This document shows positions 16,267 to 27,302 of a stretch of 64,000 bases of DNA, in pieces. The stretch is from Nannocystis sp. GTDB lineage: Bacteria > Myxococcota_A > Polyangia > Nannocystales > Nannocystaceae. Location of the stretch: positions 496,001 to 560,000 of the forward strand of contig NZ_JADJNN010000004.1 of the NCBI RefSeq assembly GCF_016714285.1. The letters run 5' to 3'. Each line of letters starts with the position of its first letter. Position 1 is the first letter of the stretch. Both the position numbers and the translations under genes were made by a program. The notes under the pieces were generated by a model. That model had not been told where the DNA came from and made no database searches. It was given only the letters and a program-made list of their open reading frames with translations.

Positions 16267-16348
16267 CCCCTGGTCAAGCCCCTGGTCAAGCCCCTGGTCA
16301 AGCCCCTGGTCAAGCCCGGTCAAGCCCTTAGTCAAGCCCCTAGTCAAG
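16267..16348. repeat. 12-bp tandem repeat (cccctggtcaag) x 6-7
   Basis: It lies in the 138-bp spacer between the dehydratase and KS genes and runs into the stop region of the dehydratase. The last two units are diverged (ccctta-, cccctagtcaag). It is the longest gap inside the operon. A simple slippage product seems likely. Confidence 0.9.
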
Positions 16349-16945
16349 CAGGATGACCTCGAACACGGCCAGGGCCTTGACCTCGTCGCCGTGGATCACC
16401 TGGCCGATGCAGGTCGAGACGTAGTCGCTCTGCTCGAGCGAGCGAGCGAGCAAGGTGACGCGCTCGCCGGGTCGCACGGCGCCCTGGAACAGCGCGTGGT
16501 GGACCTTGAGCAGGCGCAGGCGGGCGGGCTGGTCGGCCGCGTCGACCAGCTGGGCGGCCCCTGGAGCGACCTGTGGCCGGCCCTTCGCCAGCAGGTGCTG
16601 CAGGCAGATGCCGAGCTGGCCGATGGCCTCGACCAGGAGCACGCCGGGGTAGACCGGGTCGCCGGGGAAGTGGCCGGCGAGCACGGGGTCGTGCGGGTCG
16701 ATGCTGCGGCGACCGACGACGGCGGCCTGCGTGAAGTCGACGGTGTCGATGGTGTCGACGAGCAGGAAGGGGTCGCGGTGCGGCAGCATGCGCTCGAGCT
16801 GCGGGCGGCCGAGCTCCACGCGCAGGCTGTGCTCGCCGGGCGCGAAGACCGGCCGACGACGGTAGGTCTTCACGAGATCGAGGAGGTCGCTGGCGGGGTC
16901 GAAGGCGCCGGCGAGCGACTCGAGGGTCGTCACGCCTGCGGCCAT
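16340..16945 (-). CDS. FabZ-like 3-hydroxyacyl-ACP dehydratase
   Basis: 201 residues, longer than FabZ (about 145) because of a ~45-residue N-terminal extension and an insert after the catalytic helix. Hot-dog fold motifs: MLPHRDPFLLVD near 52-63 and HFPGDPVYPGVLLVEAIGQ near 90-108, containing the catalytic His and Glu. It dehydrates 3-hydroxyacyl-ACP to the 2-enoyl form. Its start overlaps the end of the acyltransferase gene by 16 bp. Confidence 0.87.
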   Translation of the reverse strand: MAAGVTTLESLAGAFDPASDLLDLVKTYRRRPVFAPGEHSLRVELGRPQLERMLPHRDPFLLVDTIDTVDFTQAAVVGRRSIDPHDPVLAGHFPGDPVYPGVLLVEAIGQLGICLQHLLAKGRPQVAPGAAQLVDAADQPARLRLLKVHHALFQGAVRPGERVTLLARSLEQSDYVSTCIGQVIHGDEVKALAVFEVILLD

Positions 16946-18009
16946 TCACGGACCTCGAGCGACCCGGACATGGGCGCGGGCATGGAACCAGACATCGGCC
17001 CAGGCATAGAACCAGCCATGGGGCCAGGCATCGCTGCGGCGCCGCCGGTGGTGGCGCGATGGGAGCGCAAGGTCGCGAGCACGTCGGCGAGGTGGCCGGC
17101 GGCGTCGTCGCGGCTGTCGGTGCAGTAGCGCGGGCGGGCGACCCACTTGCGGTCGAGCAGGTTGAACAGCACCTGGCGCGGGCCGACCTCGACGAGCACG
17201 GCGTCGGGGTGGAGGGCGACGACGTGCTCGATGGAGCGGCGCCACAGCACGGGGGTGTGCACATGGGCGGAGAGCATGGCGACGTAGTCGTCGTGGGTGG
17301 CGGCGAGCACGGGGGCGCCGACGCGGTTGGGCAGGTAGGGGCGACGAGCGGTGCGGAAGCGGGCACGGCGGAGGTGCGGGCGCAGGGCCTCGCCGACCGG
17401 GGCGAAGATCGAGGCGTGCATCGGCACCTGACGCTCGATGATCGCGGGGACCACGTAGTGCTCGTCCTCGAGGACGGCGACGGCGGCCTCGACCGCGGCC
17501 TGCTCGCCCGAGAGCACGTGTTGGCGCGGCGAGTTGAGGTTGACGATCTCCAGCACGCCGAGGCCGCGGGCGCGGACCGAGTCCACGACCTCTTCGAGGG
17601 TGCCGAGGTCGAGCGGCTGGACCGAGGCCATGTAGCCGCGGGGGCCGGCGTCGTAGGCCTCGCCGCGGGCCTTGACCAGGCGCAGGGCGTCGATGAAGTC
17701 GAGCGCGCCGATGTGGGTGAGGTGGTTGTACTCGCCGAGGCTGAGGCCGAGGGAGAGCTCCGCGTCGACGCCCTCGGCCTGGAGGATCGAGAGCATCATG
17801 TGGTTGGCGATGAACACGCCGAGCTGGACGTCGACGTTGCGCTCGAATGCGCCGGGGTTGTCCTCGCTGTAGTGGCTGCGGAGGTCGCGGCCGAGAGCCT
17901 CGCCGGCCTGCGCGAGCACCTCGTCGGCGCGCGGGTGCAGACGAGCCAGCTTGTCCAGCATTCCGGGGTACCGGGAGCTCTGCCCGGGGAACATGAAGAC
18001 CAGAGTCAT
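16930..18009 (-). CDS. Malonyl-CoA:ACP acyltransferase (FabD-like)
   Basis: 359 residues. N-terminal FPGQSSRYPGM; the nucleophile elbow is GLSLGEY near 86-92, with Leu where the family normally has His (GHSLG); the catalytic His is in VPMHASIF near 194-201. It loads the extender onto the ACP. The C-terminus carries a Met/Pro/Gly/Ser repeat (GPMAGSMPGPMSGSMPAPMS) absent from ordinary FabD. Its start is 7 bp after the oxoamine synthase stop. Confidence 0.87.
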   Translation of the reverse strand: MTLVFMFPGQSSRYPGMLDKLARLHPRADEVLAQAGEALGRDLRSHYSEDNPGAFERNVDVQLGVFIANHMMLSILQAEGVDAELSLGLSLGEYNHLTHIGALDFIDALRLVKARGEAYDAGPRGYMASVQPLDLGTLEEVVDSVRARGLGVLEIVNLNSPRQHVLSGEQAAVEAAVAVLEDEHYVVPAIIERQVPMHASIFAPVGEALRPHLRRARFRTARRPYLPNRVGAPVLAATHDDYVAMLSAHVHTPVLWRRSIEHVVALHPDAVLVEVGPRQVLFNLLDRKWVARPRYCTDSRDDAAGHLADVLATLRSHRATTGGAAAMPGPMAGSMPGPMSGSMPAPMSGSLEVREWPQA

Positions 18010-18016
18010 CGCCGGG

Positions 18017-19276
18017 TCATGCCTGCCTGGAGGTGCGGACCACCGTGTCCTCGAGGATCTGCAGCGCGAGGTCGAGGTCCTCGCGGGAGTGGGCCGCGGT
18101 GATGGCGACGCGGAAGCGCAGGCCGTCTTCGGGCACCGATGGGTAGTCGACGGGCGCGAGGAAGAGGCCCTTCTCGTGCATCTCGCGGGTGAGCTCGTAG
18201 AGGCGGCGACGGTCGGAGCCGATGATGATCGGGACGACCTGGCTGGTGGAGTGGCCGAGGTCGAGGCCGAGGCCGAGCGCCTGCTCGCGGAAGTAGCGGG
18301 TGTTGGCCCAGCAGCGCTCGCGCAGGCTGTTGTCGCGGGTGGCGACGTCGAGGGCCTTGCTGACGCCGGCGACCACCGATGGCGGCAGCGCGCAGCTGAA
18401 GCCGTAGGGGTTGATGTAGTAGCGGATGTACTGCAGCAGCTTGCGCGGGCCGACGGTGAAGCTGCCGGCGCCGGCGAAGGCCTTGGAGAAGGTGGCGAAC
18501 TGGAGGGCGACCCGCGACTCGGCCCGCGACTCGGCGTCGTGGTGCTCGAGCACGCCGCGGCCGTGGGCGCCGTAGACGAGGATCGAGTGGGCCTCGTCGA
18601 TGAAGACGCCGACGCCGTGGCGCTCGGCCACCGGCAGCAGGTTCGGGAGGTCGGCGATGTCGCCGTCCATCGAGTAGACGCCCTCGAGCACGATGAGGCG
18701 GCGCTGGCCCTCGCTGGCCTGCAGGGCCTGCTCGAGCGAGGCGGGGTCGTTGTGGTCGAAGAAGACCAGGCGGGCGCGCGCCAGCTTGGCGCCGTCGATC
18801 GAGCAGAGGTGGCTCTTGGCGTCGAGGATCGCCACGTCGCCCTTGCGCAGCAGCCCGGTGAGGGTGCCCATGCCGCCGGCGAAGCCGCTGTTGAAGATGA
18901 TGCAGTCCTCGCGCCCGGTGAAGGTGGCGAGCTTGTGCTCGAGCTCGCGGTGCAGGTCGCTCATGCCCGACAGCAGCGGCGAGCCGCACGCGCCGGTGCC
19001 GTAGTCTCGTAGGGCCTTCTGGGCGGCCTCGATGACCTCGGGGTGCATGGCGAGGCCGAGGTAGTTGTACGAGCTGAGGTTGACGACGCGGCGGGTGACG
19101 CCGTCGCGGCGGATGTCCATGCGCGGCGCGACGCCGGAGAGCATCTGCGGCTCGTACATCGCCATGGCCCACGCGCCTTCTTCGGCCCAGCGCGTGAAGC
19201 TCTCTGGCGGGATCAGCGGATCGTCGCTGTCCGAGAAATAGAAGTCTGCGAGGCTAGATTCGGCTTCGCGGCCCAT
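18017..19276 (-). CDS. Alpha-oxoamine synthase (serine palmitoyltransferase/AONS family)
   Basis: 419 residues, PLP-dependent fold-type I. Visible: SHLCSIDGA near 160-168 (PLP-stacking His), DEAHS near 223-227 and the Schiff-base Lys in ATFSKAFAG near 262. Family members condense an acyl thioester with glycine, alanine, serine, cysteate or similar, with loss of CO2, to give an amino ketone. As the first gene of a complete acyl-ACP synthase operon, it most likely releases the chain from the ACP. An amino-acid specificity cannot be read reliably. The ATG at 19276 is preceded by a GGGGA-type ribosome-binding site. Confidence 0.88.
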   Translation of the reverse strand: MGREAESSLADFYFSDSDDPLIPPESFTRWAEEGAWAMAMYEPQMLSGVAPRMDIRRDGVTRRVVNLSSYNYLGLAMHPEVIEAAQKALRDYGTGACGSPLLSGMSDLHRELEHKLATFTGREDCIIFNSGFAGGMGTLTGLLRKGDVAILDAKSHLCSIDGAKLARARLVFFDHNDPASLEQALQASEGQRRLIVLEGVYSMDGDIADLPNLLPVAERHGVGVFIDEAHSILVYGAHGRGVLEHHDAESRAESRVALQFATFSKAFAGAGSFTVGPRKLLQYIRYYINPYGFSCALPPSVVAGVSKALDVATRDNSLRERCWANTRYFREQALGLGLDLGHSTSQVVPIIIGSDRRRLYELTREMHEKGLFLAPVDYPSVPEDGLRFRVAITAAHSREDLDLALQILEDTVVRTSRQA

Positions 19277-19494
19277 GCGCGGTCCCCAAGAGGAGTCAGG
19301 GCGTAGTTACAGCGAAAGTAGCGTGGGTGTCACGGAAATTCAGCGCTGCACCGCTATTTACACACGCGTTTGAATGGAGTGTCACACGCATGTACAAAGA
19401 GAACGCACTCGCCTGCGCATTCGCCTGCGCACCGCGGACGCGTGTCGCCGCGACTGGGCTTGCGCACCCGCAGCGCGGCGGCTATCTCGGCCGC
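19277..19494. promoter_or_regulatory. Divergent promoter region of the acyl-synthase operon and the extended SDR
   Basis: About 218 bp of lower GC than its surroundings between two divergently read genes. A direct repeat of gtgtcac occurs near 19327 and 19379. It must hold the operon promoter, but I cannot point to reliable -35/-10 boxes. Confidence 0.4.
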
Positions 19495-20577
19495 GTGAGC
19501 ACGCAAGTCCTCGTCACTGGCGCCAACGGCTTCATCGGCAGCCACCTCGTCGAACGCCTGCACGAGCGCGGAGAGGCCGTGCAAGCGATGGTGCGGGGCA
19601 GCTCGAAGCTCGCGCACCTCGAGGGCTGCGCGGCGCCGCGGGTGCACGCGGCGCTGGACGACGTCGCGGCGATGACGACGGCGATGGCGGGCGTCGAGGT
19701 CGTGTATCACGTGGCCGGGCTGACGGCGGCGTTCTCTCGCGCGGAGTTCGAGCGGGCCAACGCCACCGGCACCGCCAACGTGTTCGCGGCGGCGCGTGCG
19801 GCGGGGGTGCGGCGGGTGGTGTACGTGTCGTCGCTGATGGCGGCCGGGCCCTCGCACCCGGAGGTCGCGCGCCGCGAACACCACGCGCACCGCGTCGGCT
19901 TCACGCGCTACGGCGACAGCAAGCTCGGGGGCGAGGCGATTGCGTGGGAGCAGGCCCAGAGCGGGGCGATCGAGGCGGTGATCGTGCGACCGCCGCTGGT
20001 CTACGGGCCGCGCGACACCGACGTGCTGCAGATGATCAAGTCGGCCGGGGCGGGGATCATCGCCCAGCCGGGCCTCGGACGACCTGCATGGCTGTCAGCG
20101 ATCCACGCGCTCGACCTCGTCGAGGGGATCATCCTCGCGGGCGAGCGCGGGGTCCCGCTGCCGATCCTGGCTGACGTCGGTGGGCACGTGCTGGCCGGAC
20201 ACGGGGCGGCGCACGACCACGTGTCCGAACAGCCCGACGAGCCGGCGGGCCGCGGGATCTACTACTTCAGCGATGGCGGTCAGCACACGGTCACCACCTT
20301 CGGCCAGGTCGCCGCGGCGGCGCTCGGGCGCCGCGCCCTGGCCCTGCGCTTCCCGGGACCGGCGGTGATCACGGTGGCCGCGATCAACACGTGGCTCGGC
20401 AAGCTGCGCGGCAAGGCCCCTGCCCTCTCGCTCGACAAGGCCCGCGGCAGCCTGGCGCCGGGCTGGTGGTGCGACGACGCCAAGGCGGTGCGGACGCTCG
20501 GGTACCGCCCGCAATTTCCGCTCGAGCAGGGCCTCGAGCACACGGTCCGCTGGCTCCGCGAGCAACGCTGGTTATGA
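19495..20577 (+). CDS. Extended SDR / NAD-dependent epimerase-dehydratase family protein
   Basis: 360 residues from a GTG that places the Rossmann motif TGANGFIGSH at residues 8-17. The active site is RYGDSKLGGE (Y-x3-K). The pattern (VYHVAGLTAAF, VIVRPPLVYGPRD) is close to 3beta-hydroxysteroid-dehydrogenase-like extended SDRs. In Caulobacter a protein of this class (CerR) reduces 3-ketosphinganine, and here the gene is divergent from an oxoamine synthase, so reduction of the released amino ketone is a reasonable hypothesis. A longer in-frame start at 19327 would overlap the regulatory region and has no family-like sequence. Confidence 0.7.
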   Translation: MSTQVLVTGANGFIGSHLVERLHERGEAVQAMVRGSSKLAHLEGCAAPRVHAALDDVAAMTTAMAGVEVVYHVAGLTAAFSRAEFERANATGTANVFAAARAAGVRRVVYVSSLMAAGPSHPEVARREHHAHRVGFTRYGDSKLGGEAIAWEQAQSGAIEAVIVRPPLVYGPRDTDVLQMIKSAGAGIIAQPGLGRPAWLSAIHALDLVEGIILAGERGVPLPILADVGGHVLAGHGAAHDHVSEQPDEPAGRGIYYFSDGGQHTVTTFGQVAAAALGRRALALRFPGPAVITVAAINTWLGKLRGKAPALSLDKARGSLAPGWWCDDAKAVRTLGYRPQFPLEQGLEHTVRWLREQRWL

Positions 20578-20586
20578 TGCGGGCGG

Positions 20587-21720
20587 ATGCTCCGCCCCTC
20601 CGTCGCCCACGCCGCCTTCGACCCCGAACAATTCGCCGAGCTGCGCGCGGCGCTGCTGCGCGGGGCGCTGAGCCCGGAGCGCACGCGCCTGAGCCACGCG
20701 CCCGAGCGCCTGACACCGGAGGCCATGACCGCGGTGGCGGGGCTCGACGCGGCGACGCGGGCCCGTCTCACGGCGCGCGGCGAGGCGGCGATCCGTGGGC
20801 GTGAGGTCGCGGCGCTGGTGCTCAACGGCGGGATGGCGACCCGCTTCGGCGGGGCGGTGAAGGGCGTGGTGCCGGTGCTCGCGGGCCCGGGCGCGCCGTC
20901 CTTCCTCGCGGTCAAGCTGGCCGGGCTGCGCGGCGTGCCGGTGGTGCTGATGCACAGCTTCGCCACCGCGGCCGCGAGCGCGGAGCACCTCGCGGCGATC
21001 GACTGGTCGGGGGTGCCGCACGGCGATCGCCTGGTGTTCGAGCAGTCGCTGCTGCCGCGCATGCTGGCCGACGGCACGCCCCTGCCGGCGCTGCCGGAGG
21101 CCGAGAGCTGGGGCGACACGCTGGTCTACGCGGCGCCGGGGCACGGCGACACGCTGCGCCGCCTGCGTGACAGCGGCACCCTGGCGAGCCTGCGAGCGCG
21201 TGGCGTGCGGCACCTGCTGGTGTCGAACGTGGACAACCTCGGGGCGACGCTCGACCCGCTGCTGCTCGGGGCTCACTTGGAGGCGCACGAGCGCGGCAAC
21301 TCGCTGAGCGTGGAGGTGGTGCTGCGAAGCCCGGACGACGCCGGCGGCTGCGTGGCGGGTGTGGGTGGCAGGCCGCAGATCATCGAGGGCTTCCGCCTGC
21401 CGGCTGGCGTGGCTATCGAGCACTACCCGCACTTCAACACCAACACCCTGTGGGTCGCGCTCGACGCCCTGACCGAGGCGCACCCGCTGACCTGGTTCGC
21501 GGTGCGCAAGGCGATCGATCTGCCGGAGGGCGGCGCGCGCGAGGTGCTGCAGTTCGAGCAGCTGATCGGGCAGCTGAGCGAGTTCGTGGCGACCACCTGC
21601 CTGCTGGTGGATCGCGCGCGCTTCCTGCCGATCAAGAGCCGCGAGGAGCTGCGCGCTGCGGCGCCGCAGATCGCCGGGCTGGCGCGCGCGGCCGGGTTGG
21701 CCGCTGCGGCCGCGGGCTGA
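20587..21720 (+). CDS. UDPGP-family uridylyltransferase (UTP-sugar-1-P type)
   Basis: 377 residues. The nucleotide-binding loop LNGGMATRFGG near 77-87, with Lys in the following AVKGVVPVL, marks the UDP-glucose/UDP-GlcNAc pyrophosphorylase (UGP2/UAP) class, and NVDNLGATLDP near 217-227 supplies the metal-binding Asp. It would make a UDP-sugar from UTP and a sugar-1-phosphate. It starts 9 bp after the SDR gene and is probably cotranscribed. If the neighbouring operon makes a lipid, the UDP-sugar might serve its head group; this is conjecture. Confidence 0.78.
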   Translation: MLRPSVAHAAFDPEQFAELRAALLRGALSPERTRLSHAPERLTPEAMTAVAGLDAATRARLTARGEAAIRGREVAALVLNGGMATRFGGAVKGVVPVLAGPGAPSFLAVKLAGLRGVPVVLMHSFATAAASAEHLAAIDWSGVPHGDRLVFEQSLLPRMLADGTPLPALPEAESWGDTLVYAAPGHGDTLRRLRDSGTLASLRARGVRHLLVSNVDNLGATLDPLLLGAHLEAHERGNSLSVEVVLRSPDDAGGCVAGVGGRPQIIEGFRLPAGVAIEHYPHFNTNTLWVALDALTEAHPLTWFAVRKAIDLPEGGAREVLQFEQLIGQLSEFVATTCLLVDRARFLPIKSREELRAAAPQIAGLARAAGLAAAAAG

Positions 21721-21723
21721 CGG

Positions 21724-21742
21724 GCTGTCCCCGGGGACAGGT
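21724..21742. repeat. Dispersed palindrome (ctgtccccggggacag)
   Basis: A perfect 16-nt palindromic copy of the window-wide element lies in the 21-bp gap between two convergent stop codons, where it could also act as a small terminator hairpin. Confidence 0.75.
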
Positions 21743-23046
21743 CATTCCACGAGCTCGCCGAGGCTGCGCTCGCCGTCGAGGGCGGTGAGGCGCAGACGGA
21801 CCGCGCGACCGAGCAGCGCGTCGGGGCCGTCCAGCTGGACCTTGATGTAGTTGTCGGTCAGGGCGACGAGGCGGCCGCTGTGGCGGTCGCGGGCGCGGTA
21901 GACCACCGCCGGGGCGAGGACGCCGAGCTGCGATCCGCGGAACGCGAGGCCCTTGCGCTGCGAGAGGGCGCGCAGGACCCGGGTGCGACGCAGGCGCTCG
22001 CCGGGAGGCACGGGGTCCGGGAGCTCGGCGGCCGCGGTGCCGCGGCGCTCCGAGTACGAGAACACGTGCAGGCTGGCGAGCGGGGCCGCGTCCAGGAGAT
22101 CGACGGTGCGCGTGAAGGCGGCGAGGCTCTCGCCGGGGAAGCCGGCGATCACGTCGGTGCCGAGGTGGATGCCCGGGACCGCGGCGGCGAGCCGGGGCAG
22201 GAGCTCGCGCAGGTCGGCGACGCTGTGACCGCGACGCATCGCTCGCAGCACGCCGTCGTCGCCGCTCTGGACCGGGAGGTGGAGGTGGCGACACAGCCGG
22301 CGATCGCCCGCCAGCAGGGCGATGAGACGGTCGTCGACCTCGTGCGGGTCGACCGAGCCGAGGCGCAGGCGGGCCGGGCCGAGCTCGGGGAGGAGGACTG
22401 CGAGCAGGCCGCAGAGGTCGCTGCGCGGGGCGAGGTCGCGGCCGTAGGTGCCGAGGTGGACGCCCGTCAGCACGACCTCGGGGACACCGGCGGCGATCAG
22501 CGCCCGCAGCTGGGCGCGGGCCTCGGCGAGCGGGAGGCTGCTGCTGCGCCCGCGCACCTGCGGGACGATGCAGAAGCTGCAGCGGTAGTCGCAGCCGTCC
22601 TGGATCTTGAGGTAGGCCCGACTGCGCCGGGGGTCGGCGGCGGGCTGCAGACGGGCGATCCGCTGGCGCCGGGCGAGGTCGACGGCGGCGACGTGCACGC
22701 GATCGTCGCCTGTCCCGAGGGCCAGCTCGAGGAAGCGCTCCTTCTCGCGGTTGCCGAGCACGCGCGAGACCTCGGGCATGGCCGCGAGCGCGTCAGGGTC
22801 GGCGGTGGCCATGCAGCCGGTGACGACGATGCGGGCGCCAGGACGCTGCCGGGCCGCGCGGCGCACCAGCTGGCGGGTGTCGGCGTCGGCGTCGTGGGTG
22901 ATCGTGCAGCTGTTGACGACGTAGAGGTCGGCGGCGCGGTCGTCGAAGCCGACGACCTCGTGCCCGGCGGCGCGGACGACCCGCTCGAGCGCGTCGGTCT
23001 CGAACTGGTTCAGTCGGCAGCCGAGCGTGGCGAAGGCGACGCGCAT
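21742..23046 (-). CDS. mtaB: tRNA t6A37 methylthiotransferase
   Basis: 434 residues. MiaB/MtaB radical-SAM family. N-terminal TLGCRLNQFETD (MTTase domain), radical SAM cluster Cys in GCDYRCSFCIVPQVRGR near 150-166, and a C-terminal TRAM-like segment. The CRLNQ-E form of the first motif and the short length favour MtaB, which makes ms2t6A37, over MiaB or RimO. It starts a few bases upstream of the kinase gene's end on the same strand. Confidence 0.88.
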   Translation of the reverse strand: MRVAFATLGCRLNQFETDALERVVRAAGHEVVGFDDRAADLYVVNSCTITHDADADTRQLVRRAARQRPGARIVVTGCMATADPDALAAMPEVSRVLGNREKERFLELALGTGDDRVHVAAVDLARRQRIARLQPAADPRRSRAYLKIQDGCDYRCSFCIVPQVRGRSSSLPLAEARAQLRALIAAGVPEVVLTGVHLGTYGRDLAPRSDLCGLLAVLLPELGPARLRLGSVDPHEVDDRLIALLAGDRRLCRHLHLPVQSGDDGVLRAMRRGHSVADLRELLPRLAAAVPGIHLGTDVIAGFPGESLAAFTRTVDLLDAAPLASLHVFSYSERRGTAAAELPDPVPPGERLRRTRVLRALSQRKGLAFRGSQLGVLAPAVVYRARDRHSGRLVALTDNYIKVQLDGPDALLGRAVRLRLTALDGERSLGELVE

Positions 23047-23050
23047 CGCG

Positions 23051-26455
<3,405 letters not shown>

Positions 26456-26627
26456 CGGACTGGCAGCACGCTAGCACGGTGCTCGCGGGCGGAAAAGCTG
26501 AACACTTCCTCGCCGGGGCGGCGCTCTGACCCGGTTTTGCGGGGTCTTTTGCCGGCTTGTTGCGGGCCAGCCCGTGCGCGTGTGTGGGCGAGTATGAGGC
26601 AGCACGGCGAGGTTTTGGGCCCCGGCG

Positions 26628-27167
26628 TCACATTTGCAGCGATCTCCAGGTGCCGGGGGCGAGGCCCTCGAGGTCCCAGTCGGCGAGCGACCAGCGCACG
26701 AGGCGGAGCGTCGGGAAGCCGACCGCGGCGGTCATGCGCCGGACTTGCCGGTTGCGGCCCTCGTGCAGGACCAGCTCGAGCCAGGTCGTCGGGATCGCGG
26801 CGCGGAAGCGGATCGGCGGATCGCGGGGCCACAGCGAGGGGGGCGCGATCACTCGGGCGCCTGCCGGAGCGGTCCAGCCGTCGCGCAGCTCGAGGCCGTC
26901 GGCGAGGCGCGCGATCGCGGCGGCGTCGGGGATCCCCTCGACCTGCGCCCAGTAGGTCTTGGCCTGCTTGTGCCGCGGATCGCTGAGGCGGTGCTGCAGG
27001 CGTCCGTCGTCGGTGAGGACGACGAGGCCCTCGCTGTCGGCGTCGAGGCGGCCGCAGGGGTACACGTTGGCGACGGGGATGTAGTCGGCGAGGGTGGCCC
27101 GACCGGCGGCGTCGGTGAAGCGCGTCTGCACTCCGAAGGGCTTGTTGAAGAGGACGATGGTGGCCAC
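26628..27167 (-). CDS. RluE/RsuA-family pseudouridine synthase
   Basis: 179 residues from a GTG that gives the family N-terminus ATIVLFNKPFGV. The catalytic Asp is in CGRLDADSEGLVVLTDDG near 37-54, and GRNRQVRRMTAAVGFPTLRLVR near 135-155 is the second family signature. There is no S4 domain, and the compact size matches RluE (23S rRNA position 2457 in E. coli) better than RsuA or RluB. A longer open frame to 27392 adds no conserved residues. Confidence 0.85.
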   Translation of the reverse strand: MATIVLFNKPFGVQTRFTDAAGRATLADYIPVANVYPCGRLDADSEGLVVLTDDGRLQHRLSDPRHKQAKTYWAQVEGIPDAAAIARLADGLELRDGWTAPAGARVIAPPSLWPRDPPIRFRAAIPTTWLELVLHEGRNRQVRRMTAAVGFPTLRLVRWSLADWDLEGLAPGTWRSLQM

Positions 27168-27302
27168 GGCGCTTCGGGCTCCGGCTGCAGCTGGGCCGCA
27201 GCTGGGCTGTGGCGCGGCAAGCGTGCACTTGTAGCCCGCGCGCGGCAAGACCAGCGCGCGCGGCCACTGGACGCCCCTGGCAATGCGAAGTATGCAGGCT
27301 GG

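Noticed and set aside
14384..17128. 914-codon plus-strand open frame across the acyl-synthase operon
   Set aside because: It lies antisense to FabG, KS, FabZ-like and AT genes that have intact active sites.
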